From an uncultured Mycoplasmatota bacterium (GTDB lineage: Bacteria > Bacillota_I > Bacilli_A > RF39 > UBA660), in contig CAMGAM010000026.1 in assembly GCA_946007485.1 (NCBI GenBank), forward strand, positions 1 to 12,591: a stretch of DNA of 12,591 bases, read 5' to 3'. A program made the position numbers and the translations under genes. Shown here piece by piece: positions 5,996-12,591 of this stretch (position 1 is the first letter of the stretch; every line of letters starts with the position of its first letter). The notes beneath the pieces are model-generated. The model was not told the DNA's origin. It worked only from the letters and a program-made list of their open reading frames with translations, and searched no databases.

Positions 5996-6520
5996 TCAAC
6001 TAAAATAATTACTAAGCATCTTAGCCAAAATCATTGCTAATTTTTCTTCTTGTTCCAGCATAGGAGTATCAAGAGATAAAATTATAACTGAACCTATTGA
6101 ATCACCATTATTTATAATGGTTGCCACAGCATAATAACCAAATTCTTTAAAACCAGGACTAATTTCAATTTCCTTCTTCTTTCGCTCAACAAAAGTATCT
6201 CTTCTTTCTATCATCCGTAAAACTGTATCACTAATTCCCATATTAAGATACTTTTTCTTTAAACTACCTGCAATTGCTACAATTTTATCTGTATCGGTTA
6301 CAATTACATTATATTTAAGTACTTGATAAAAAGACTCTACATACACCGCTGCCATATCAGTGGCATTCTCTATTTGAGAATACTTTCTTAGTGTAATATT
6401 TTCTCCATCTACTGTAATTTCCAAATTATCCCCATTCTTAATTCTTAAATTTTTTCTAATTTCTTTAGGAATTACAATTCTTCCAAGTTCATCTATTCTT
6501 CTAACAATTCCTGTTGACAC
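5996..6520 (-). CDS. spoVT: SpoVT-type transcription regulator (AbrB DNA-binding domain plus GAF-like domain)
   Basis: SpoVT is a tetrameric DNA-binding regulator; in B. subtilis it adjusts the sigma-G forespore programme. The GTG at 6520 is chosen because GGAGG (6528-6532) lies six to seven bases before it; an in-frame ATG at 6538 has no such site and would place GGAGG inside the coding region. The 174-residue product opens STGIVRRIDELGRIVIPKEIR, the AbrB swapped-hairpin domain (about 1-50), followed by a GAF-like domain (about 55-174) with the SpoVT features AGSLKKKYLN (84-93) and INNGDSIGSVII (136-147). Length matches B. subtilis SpoVT (about 178). It lies directly downstream of mfd, as there. 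Sporulation is suggested but not proven: no sigma-G type promoter is visible upstream. Confidence 0.92.
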   Translation of the reverse strand: MSTGIVRRIDELGRIVIPKEIRKNLRIKNGDNLEITVDGENITLRKYSQIENATDMAAVYVESFYQVLKYNVIVTDTDKIVAIAGSLKKKYLNMGISDTVLRMIERRDTFVERKKKEIEISPGFKEFGYYAVATIINNGDSIGSVIILSLDTPMLEQEEKLAMILAKMLSNYFS

Positions 6521-6582
6521 ATTTAATCCTCCATTCATAATTATTTTGGATTAATTTTATATATATATACTTAAAATAAAAG

Positions 6583-6606
6583 AAAAAAGAGTCATTTTAT
6601 AAACTC
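6583..6606 (-). terminator. Terminator at the end of the ricT-mfd operon
   Basis: GAGTT (6602-6606) pairs with GACTC (6589-6593) with one G-U pair, 8-base loop, then six T (6583-6588). It follows the mfd stop within two bases. The stem is short, so some read-through into spoVT is likely; the only promoter-like element before spoVT is a weak TATAAA (6556-6561) in an alternating TA run. Confidence 0.6.
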
Positions 6607-6607
6607 A

Positions 6608-9600
6608 TTATTTCTGAACCATTGATTTAATCTTAATAAGTAATCCTATTAAATAAATCAAATAATGTTGTTCATTATGACTCTTATCTAAAATAACATG
6701 AATACAACTATCTTTATAACTTAATCTAAAATTTTTGTTTATTTGATAAGTTTCCATAAATAATTGTTCTCCATCAATTTTTTCAGATAAATTAGCAGAT
6801 AATTTTATATCTACTTGCTTTTTATCATCTAAAACACAAGTAATATCTAAGAATTTAGCTAGTTTTTCAAACCATTCTTCATACATATAAATTACCATAT
6901 CTTCTGGTAATTTTCCAAATCTATCTTCTAATTCTTCTCTTATCTTACAAAAACTATCATAAGAATCAACCTCATTAATTCGCTTATGAATAATTATCTT
7001 AAGCTCCGTATCCATAACATAATTATCATCAATATGTGTTGATACATTTATTAATGGTTTGTCATTATTTCCAGTATTTTCCTCTTCTCCTACATATTCT
7101 CCCTTTGATTTTCTTATCGCATCATTTAGCATCTTTAAATACAAATCAACACCTACCGTATCAATAAAACCAGATTGCTCTCTTCCTAAAATATCTCCCG
7201 CACCTCTTATTGATAAATCTCTCATTGCAATCTTAAAACCACTTCCAAGTTCCGTAAATTCTTTTATCGTATCAAGCCTCTTTATAGCAATATCATTCAA
7301 AAATTTATGTTTACTATACATTAAATATGCATAACCTATTTTATTACTTCTTCCAATTCTTCCCCTAATTTGATATAACTGCGATAAACCAAATCTATCT
7401 GCATCTATTATAATCAATGTATTAACATTTGGTATATCAATTCCAGTCTCAATAATTGTTGTACATACAAGCACATTAAATTTTCCTTGAATAAAATTAT
7501 TCATCTTACTTTCAAGTTGATCTTTTGTCATTCTACCATGTGCAAAATCAATTTTAGCTTCTGGAACCAACTTTCCAATTTCATAAACTTTATCTTCTAT
7601 CTTATCGACACTATTATATAAAATAAACACCTGTCCACCTCGAGATAATTCTTTATATATAGCATCTTTAATTACTAAATCAGACTCCTCTAAAACATAA
7701 GTTTGAATAGGATATCTCTCTTTTGGTGGAGTTTCAATCAAAGCCAAAGTTCTAATACCAGTTAAAGACATTTGAAGGGTTCTAGGAATAGGTGTAGCCG
7801 ACAAAGTAAGTACATCTACATTCGCACGATATTTCTTAATTTTTTCCTTATGAGTTACTCCAAATCGTTGTTCTTCATCAATTACTAATAAACCCAAATC
7901 TTTATATTCAAAATCATCGCTTAATAATCTATGTGTTCCAAATACAATATCTATTTTTCCATTTTTTAATCCTTCAATTATTTCATTTTGCTTTGATTTA
8001 TCAACAAATCTGTTGATAAGAGCTATGTTTACTGGAAACGTCTTAAATCTATCTTTAGCTGAAACATATTGTTGATTGGCAAGAATTGTCGTTGGGCACA
8101 AATAAGCAACTTGTTTTCCATCATTTACAGCCTTAAACATTGCTCTAAAAGCAACTTCTGTCTTACCATAACCAACATCTCCACATAAAAGCATATCCAT
8201 TGGTTTTTCTTTTTCCATCTCAGCCTTTATAAGATTAATTGCTCTCAACTGATCAGGCGTTTCTGTATATTCAAATTCACTATCAAATAAAACTTGATTC
8301 TCATCATCTGATGAAAAAGCATAACCAGACATCATTTCTCTTTGAGCAGACACCGTAATTAAATCATTCGCAATACTCTCTAATTTCTCTCTAACTTTCC
8401 CCTTCTTCTTTTTCCAATTATCATTAGATAGACTATTTAATTTAACCCCTGTACCTTCCTTACCAGTAAATTTATTAATTCTATCAATATTTTCCACAGG
8501 AATGTATAGAGAATCACCACCATCATACATAATCTTGATATAATCTTTATTAAAGCCCTGTTTATTCATTGTAAACAATCCTTGATATATTCCTATACCA
8601 AACATTTCATGAACTACATAATCTCCAACTTCAAGATTAGTAATAGCTTGAATCTTAGTACCTAATCTATATCTACTTTTATATTTAACAATTTCTTCCC
8701 TATTATTAAATAAATCATTTCTACCAATAACAACAAAATCATTATAAATAAATCCCTCATAAACATTCTTATTAATTAAATTGATTCTATTAGGTATAAT
8801 TTTATCCTCACTAGTTAATAATATATCATCTATTTCTAAATATTTAGTAATTCTTTTAGCACTTTCTTTATTGTCAATACATAATATTACTGTTTTTCCC
8901 CTATTTATATATCCTAATAAATCATTTCTAATAATATTATAATCACCATTATATTTATTAATTGAATCATACTTAAACCTATAAAATTTTAACTTACCAG
9001 CTATTACCTCATCAAAATGATAATAATAAATATTAAAACATCCAGAAATATCATCTAATTCATACATATATTTTGTTTCTATTTCACTCTTATTTTCATT
9101 ATCATACTCCATAATTGATGATACAAGTAAATCATAACTTTTTAATAAAGAAGGATAATCATCATAACAAATAATACCACCATCTAAATAATCACTAAGC
9201 ATTGATACGGAACTACTATAATATTTTAAGTATTTTTGCTTATTTATCATATTATCAATATCTTTATCAACTAAAAATTCTGTAAATGGATATATTGTAA
9301 TTTCACTAACCTCTTCTGTTGATAACTGACTATCAACATCAAAATATTTAATACTATCAATCGTATCTCCCCAAAATTCAATTCTAACAGCATTTTCATA
9401 TGATGTAGGAAAAATATCAACAACATATCCTCTAATCCCTATTTTTCCAGTACCGTTAACAATTACTTCTCTCTCGTAACCAAGATTATATAATTTATCA
9501 AGTAATTCTTCGCGATTAATATCCATCCCTTTTTTCAAAACAATTTTAGATTTTTTCCACAATTTTTTATCAGGTAAATACCTAAGTGCACCCATCAAAT

Positions 9601-9919
9601 TAGTAACCACAATATACTTAGAATCATCACTTATTACATTTAAAGTATTAATTCTTTCAACTTTAAATTCAGGACTAATAGCAATTGCTTCAGAAGTAAG
9701 AAAATCATCCATCGGAAAAAATAAAACCTTATCAGTATAATTAAGCAATGTTTGATACATTAAATTAGCAATATAAGTACTACTAGTCACGACTAAAACG
9801 CCTTTATTATTTTTAATAAAAGCATCATATATATTAATACACATTAATTCCCTATTAAGTCCACTAACAGCATAATCAGTCGTATCATTAATATCAAATA
9901 TCTTATCAAAAAATTTCAT
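6608..9919 (-). CDS. mfd: Transcription-repair coupling factor Mfd
   Basis: Mfd is a DNA translocase that pushes RNA polymerase off lesions and recruits UvrA for excision repair. From ATG 9919 the product is 1103 residues; an in-frame GTG at 9928 would overlap the pth stop, but the ATG has AAGAG at better spacing. Domains in order are a UvrB-like N-terminal region (about 10-330), the RNA-polymerase-interacting domain around DYVVHEMFGIGIYQG (433-447), the RecG-like motor with Walker A GDVGYGKT (580-587), DEEQ box (681-684), SATPIPRT (707-714) and QLYQIRGRIGR (847-857), then RGAGDILGREQSG (905-917) and a C-terminal inhibitory domain. Length is close to the usual 1150. It ends an overlapping gene chain, and pth-mfd-spoVT matches B. 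subtilis apart from a missing fin between pth and mfd. Confidence 0.97.
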   Translation of the reverse strand: MKFFDKIFDINDTTDYAVSGLNRELMCINIYDAFIKNNKGVLVVTSSTYIANLMYQTLLNYTDKVLFFPMDDFLTSEAIAISPEFKVERINTLNVISDDSKYIVVTNLMGALRYLPDKKLWKKSKIVLKKGMDINREELLDKLYNLGYEREVIVNGTGKIGIRGYVVDIFPTSYENAVRIEFWGDTIDSIKYFDVDSQLSTEEVSEITIYPFTEFLVDKDIDNMINKQKYLKYYSSSVSMLSDYLDGGIICYDDYPSLLKSYDLLVSSIMEYDNENKSEIETKYMYELDDISGCFNIYYYHFDEVIAGKLKFYRFKYDSINKYNGDYNIIRNDLLGYINRGKTVILCIDNKESAKRITKYLEIDDILLTSEDKIIPNRINLINKNVYEGFIYNDFVVIGRNDLFNNREEIVKYKSRYRLGTKIQAITNLEVGDYVVHEMFGIGIYQGLFTMNKQGFNKDYIKIMYDGGDSLYIPVENIDRINKFTGKEGTGVKLNSLSNDNWKKKKGKVREKLESIANDLITVSAQREMMSGYAFSSDDENQVLFDSEFEYTETPDQLRAINLIKAEMEKEKPMDMLLCGDVGYGKTEVAFRAMFKAVNDGKQVAYLCPTTILANQQYVSAKDRFKTFPVNIALINRFVDKSKQNEIIEGLKNGKIDIVFGTHRLLSDDFEYKDLGLLVIDEEQRFGVTHKEKIKKYRANVDVLTLSATPIPRTLQMSLTGIRTLALIETPPKERYPIQTYVLEESDLVIKDAIYKELSRGGQVFILYNSVDKIEDKVYEIGKLVPEAKIDFAHGRMTKDQLESKMNNFIQGKFNVLVCTTIIETGIDIPNVNTLIIIDADRFGLSQLYQIRGRIGRSNKIGYAYLMYSKHKFLNDIAIKRLDTIKEFTELGSGFKIAMRDLSIRGAGDILGREQSGFIDTVGVDLYLKMLNDAIRKSKGEYVGEEENTGNNDKPLINVSTHIDDNYVMDTELKIIIHKRINEVDSYDSFCKIREELEDRFGKLPEDMVIYMYEEWFEKLAKFLDITCVLDDKKQVDIKLSANLSEKIDGEQLFMETYQINKNFRLSYKDSCIHVILDKSHNEQHYLIYLIGLLIKIKSMVQK

Positions 9920-9924
9920 AATTA

Positions 9925-10488
9925 TCACTCTTTTAAATTACTATTATACTTACCAATTAACTTATCTCTATCTAAACTTATATAATCATCAATAAAATTA
10001 TTTAGTAAACTAAAAGTATCTTTTAGTACTACCAAATCATTATCGTTAAATTTTCCTAAAACATAATCCTTAGTATTAACATCTATTGATTTAGATATTC
10101 CTATTTTTAATCTCAAAAATGCTTTACTAGACAATTTATCAACAATGTTCTTGATTCCATTATGTCCACCATCACCATGATTAAACAATAACTTAATTCT
10201 TCCTAAATTCATATCCAAATCATCTTGAATAACTAAAATATCACTACATTCTATTTTATAATAAGAAACATACTGCCATACAGCCTCACCAGATAAATTC
10301 ATATAAGTAATTGGTTTAATTACAATAACTTTCTCATTATTAATCATTGTAATATACTCCATTGCCCTAAATCTCTTATTTAATACAAATTTATCACCAA
10401 AAATATAATCTAAATACATAAATCCTATATTATGTCTCGTATTAACATATTCTAAACCAGGATTACCTAACCCGACAATAAGTTTCAT
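9925..10488 (-). CDS. pth: Peptidyl-tRNA hydrolase
   Basis: Pth cleaves the ester bond of peptidyl-tRNAs dropped by ribosomes and is essential in most bacteria. The 187-residue protein has VGLGNPG (5-11), catalytic H19 in TRHNIGF, N64 in TYMNLSG, QDDLD (88-92; D89 aligns with the catalytic Asp) and GGHNG (107-111). The segment after it reads RLKIGISKS where most relatives have RLRIGIGRP, a modest divergence. GAGGTG (10496-10501) precedes ATG 10488, inside the end of rsmI; the stop of rsmI and this start overlap as ATGA, so translation is coupled. Confidence 0.96.
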   Translation of the reverse strand: MKLIVGLGNPGLEYVNTRHNIGFMYLDYIFGDKFVLNKRFRAMEYITMINNEKVIVIKPITYMNLSGEAVWQYVSYYKIECSDILVIQDDLDMNLGRIKLLFNHGDGGHNGIKNIVDKLSSKAFLRLKIGISKSIDVNTKDYVLGKFNDNDLVVLKDTFSLLNNFIDDYISLDRDKLIGKYNSNLKE

Positions 10489-11327
10489 TTACTATCACCT
10501 CTATGAAATTCCTGATATACATCATTCTTAGGAATTTTTCTCTCCTTAGCTACCCTTTTTATAGCATCCATACTACTAAGACCACTCTTAATATACATAT
10601 TCACATTATCTACAATAGACATATCATTCTGAATTATCTCATCACTTGGTGATACCACTATCACAAATTCACCTTTAGGATTAACCAAAGACTTTATTGC
10701 TTCACTTAAAAAACCAACAAAAATACTCTCATGTAATTTAGATATCTCTCTAGAAATACTTATATATCGATCACCCAAAATTTCATACATACTAGCCAAA
10801 GTCCTAACAATCCTATGTGGAGCCTCATAAAAAACCAATGTATATTCATGATCTTTTAAATTCTCAAGTTCATCTTTCATTTTCTTCTCTTTACTAGATA
10901 AAAAACCATAAAAAGTAAAATGTTCACTACTTATTGAAGAAGCTACTATCGCCGGAACAAAAGCACATGCTCCTGGTAAAGCGATTACATTATATCCCTC
11001 TTCTTTTAAAAGTTTTACCGTTTTATATCCAGGATCACTAATAATTGGAGTTCCCCTATCTGTAACAATAGCGACACTATTTCCTAATTTTAAATATGAC
11101 AAAACTTCTTCTTTTACATTATCTTCATTATGATCATCTAAATGAACAAGCTTATTCTTAATATCATAATAATTTAATAATTGCAAAGTAATTCTCGTAT
11201 CCTCAGAAAATATTACAGATACGTTCTTTAATACCTCAATTGCCCTAAATGTCATATCTCCTAAATTTCCTATTGGCGTAGGAACAATATAAACACTAGG
11301 ACTACCATCATAACTATTCTGCCACAT
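10485..11327 (-). CDS. rsmI: 16S rRNA (cytidine1402-2'-O)-methyltransferase RsmI
   Basis: RsmI adds the 2'-O-methyl group to C1402 in the ribosomal decoding centre using SAM. ATG 11327 with GGAAG eight bases upstream is preferred over an in-frame TTG at 11342; this gives 280 residues, normal for the family. Motifs are VPTPIGNLGDMTFRA (15-29), SEDTR (41-45; often CEDTR or AEDTR), TDRGTPIISDPG (89-100; usually SDAGTP), LPGACAFVPA (117-126), FYGFL (139-143), YEAPHR (167-172) and GEFVIVV (219-225). The start overlaps the end of the upstream methyltransferase gene by 14 bases. B. subtilis yabC is the counterpart and likewise lies downstream of yabB. Confidence 0.96.
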   Translation of the reverse strand: MWQNSYDGSPSVYIVPTPIGNLGDMTFRAIEVLKNVSVIFSEDTRITLQLLNYYDIKNKLVHLDDHNEDNVKEEVLSYLKLGNSVAIVTDRGTPIISDPGYKTVKLLKEEGYNVIALPGACAFVPAIVASSISSEHFTFYGFLSSKEKKMKDELENLKDHEYTLVFYEAPHRIVRTLASMYEILGDRYISISREISKLHESIFVGFLSEAIKSLVNPKGEFVIVVSPSDEIIQNDMSIVDNVNMYIKSGLSSMDAIKRVAKERKIPKNDVYQEFHRGDSK

Positions 11328-12054
11328 TATCTTCACTTCCAAACATTTTCTTTATATAAAGATCATAATTTCCTGCCTCATCATAAACGATCAATGGTGG
11401 TAATACTTTCATATCACTTTTACCATTCTTAACGCCTTCAATTAACACCATATTAGCTTCTTTATCTTTCTTCGGATACACAAATCTAACTCTTTTAGGC
11501 TCAATATTATATTTTTTCATTAAAAACAAAATTTCCATAAATCTTGAAGGTCTATGTACTAAAGCAAAAGTTCCACCAGTTTTAAGTAAATATTTAGATA
11601 CCATTATAATATCTTCTAATTTTACTAAAACCTCATGTCTTGCAATAGTCTTCTTATCATTATTATTAATTAAACTACCTTTTTGATATTTAAAATAAGG
11701 TGGATTACAAACTACCACATCGAATTTTTCGCAATAATCATAATTAAATAAATTATTCACATCATCATTTATAAAAGTAATTTGCTTATCCATTCCATTT
11801 TCTAATATTGATTCAAGTCCCATATTATATATTTCTTTTTGAATCTCTACTCCATAAATTGAAGCTTTAGTTCTAAAAGATAATAACATTGGTATTGGAG
11901 CATTTCCACTACATAAATCGATAATTTTTTTATCTGATAACCTAATAGAAACAAAATTTGCAAGTAATACCGAATCCAGTGAAAACAAAAAGCTATCATC
12001 ATCCTGATATATTATCTTATCATTAAAATTTAATAATCTATTTTTTACTTTCAT
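11314..12054 (-). CDS. YabB/TrmN6-type SAM-dependent methyltransferase (putative tRNA adenine-N6)
   Basis: This 246-residue protein belongs to the class I methyltransferases related to E. coli TrmN6, which methylates A37 of tRNA1(Val). It shows FLFSLDSVLLANF (22-34, matching the family's F-x-TDAVLLA), SAM motif IDLCSGNAPIPML (45-57), GVE (68-70) ending the second strand, and the N6-adenine motif NPPYF (117-121), followed by RHE (139-141). The true substrate in Gram-positive relatives is not settled, so no symbol is given. It starts 17 bases inside ricT with no strong ribosome binding site, implying coupled translation. It is the counterpart of B. subtilis yabB; yabA and yazA, its neighbours there, are absent. 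Confidence 0.9.
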   Translation of the reverse strand: MKVKNRLLNFNDKIIYQDDDSFLFSLDSVLLANFVSIRLSDKKIIDLCSGNAPIPMLLSFRTKASIYGVEIQKEIYNMGLESILENGMDKQITFINDDVNNLFNYDYCEKFDVVVCNPPYFKYQKGSLINNNDKKTIARHEVLVKLEDIIMVSKYLLKTGGTFALVHRPSRFMEILFLMKKYNIEPKRVRFVYPKKDKEANMVLIEGVKNGKSDMKVLPPLIVYDEAGNYDLYIKKMFGSEDNVAE

Positions 12055-12591
12055 CTTCTACTGAAACAGTCATAACCTCTCCGCTATTAAGCAAAACAGT
12101 ATAGTTCTTTTTAAATACATCAACAGAAATGACTTTTCCCTCTCCCATATCGTTCTTAATTTTTTTACCAATTTCAGGTAATCCCTTCTTATATTCATTA
12201 TAATTTTCATTTTCATATTTTAAACAACATAAAAGACGTCCGCATACTCCATTAATCTTTGTTGGATTTAAAGACAAATTTTGATTCTTTGCCATGTTTA
12301 TAGAAACACTATCAAATTCAGTTAAAAAATTATTACAACAAAGTTTTCTTCCACAAGGACCAATTCCTCCAATTTCTTTAGCTTTATCCCTAATTCCCAC
12401 TTGTCTAAGTTCAATTCTTGTTTTAAATAAAGCACCTAAATCTTTCGCTAATTGTCGAAAATCAACTCTTTCATCAGCAAGAAATCTAAAGATTAATTGT
12501 TCCCTATCAAAAGTATAACATGCATCAATTACTTTCATATCTAAATTATATTGTAAAATTAACTCATTACACTTAATAAGAGCTTTTGAAG
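12038..12591 (-). CDS. ricT: RicT/YaaT (PSP1-domain regulator of RNase Y), 5' end outside window
   Basis: RicT forms a complex with RicA and RicF that carries iron-sulfur clusters and helps RNase Y process mRNAs; in B. subtilis it also affects sporulation, competence and biofilm. The frame stays open to the right edge, giving 183 visible residues of about 270, so ATG 12538 is internal and not the start. The visible part contains LDMKVIDACYTFDREQ, RVDFRQLAKDLGALFKTRIE, then GGIGPCGRKLCCNNF and GVCGRLLCCLKYE, two Cys clusters that fit cluster ligands. The tail after residue 140 is a variable charged region. It heads the overlapping chain through mfd. Confidence 0.96.
   Translation of the reverse strand, partial: SKALIKCNELILQYNLDMKVIDACYTFDREQLIFRFLADERVDFRQLAKDLGALFKTRIELRQVGIRDKAKEIGGIGPCGRKLCCNNFLTEFDSVSINMAKNQNLSLNPTKINGVCGRLLCCLKYENENYNEYKKGLPEIGKKIKNDMGEGKVISVDVFKKNYTVLLNSGEVMTVSVEDESKK

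Noticed and set aside
6521..6538. ATG at 6538 as the spoVT start
   Set aside because: It lacks an upstream ribosome binding site and would put a perfect GGAGG inside the gene; GTG 6520 fits the spacing and the family's N-terminus.
6558..6570. Alternating TA run as a functional repeat
   Set aside because: Only about six units in very AT-rich DNA outside any coding region; no sign of phase variation affecting a reading frame.
12536..12538. ATG 12538 as the start of ricT
   Set aside because: The frame continues to the window edge with family-like residues before it, and the protein would lack about 90 conserved residues.
1..12591. CRISPR array, insertion sequence, prophage, toxin-antitoxin or defence system
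   Set aside because: No regularly spaced repeats, transposase or integrase motifs, or paired toxin-like genes were seen; gene content is mainly conserved housekeeping.

Overview
This window looks like chromosomal DNA of a very AT-rich, low-GC Gram-positive bacterium (Bacillota, Bacilli-like, possibly one of the gut lineages near the Mollicutes/RF39 group; that placement is inference). The reasons are RicT/YaaT, a SpoVT homologue, a T-box leader, Gram-positive ribosome binding sites (GGAGG, GAGGTG) and a B. subtilis-like gene order. TGA serves as a stop codon (rsmI, pth, spoVT, dut), so the Mycoplasma code does not apply. Every gene supported here lies on the minus strand, so the window is described from right to left in the direction of transcription.

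From 12591 to 6608 runs a tight chain of overlapping genes: ricT/yaaT (5' end outside the window), a YabB/TrmN6-type methyltransferase, rsmI, pth and mfd, closed by a hairpin terminator. They serve RNA processing, tRNA and rRNA methylation, peptidyl-tRNA recycling and transcription-coupled repair. spoVT (5996-6520) follows as its own unit with its own terminator. Next is a strong promoter and a T-box leader (5564-5797) whose specifier reads AUG. It controls an overlapping dut-metG pair, so dUTPase and methionyl-tRNA synthetase should both rise when tRNA-Met is uncharged. A terminator after metG is followed by a promoter for a 57-residue two-helix membrane protein, translationally coupled to a TatD-family nuclease.

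The left 2.5 kb is more accessory. It holds a membrane-anchored SleB-type cell-wall hydrolase with its own promoter and terminator, then a surface-protein gene cut by an in-frame TAA. The upstream half carries the N-terminal membrane segment. The downstream half carries two Cys-rich repeats and a C-terminal NPPTG sorting-like signal, but no ribosome binding site. rsmA/ksgA, from a new promoter, runs off the left edge.

Compared with the B. subtilis order (yaaT-yabA-yabB-yazA-rsmI-abrB-metS-tatD-yabE-rnmV-ksgA, and separately pth-fin-mfd-spoVT), this window merges the two blocks. pth-mfd-spoVT sits between rsmI and metG, so the AbrB-family gene spoVT occupies the place of abrB. yabA, yazA, fin and rnmV are absent, and a SleB-type hydrolase stands where yabE would be. 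I found no CRISPR array, transposase, rRNA or tRNA gene. Most of the window is ordinary housekeeping; the items of interest are the interrupted NPxTG protein and the T-box operon that includes dut.
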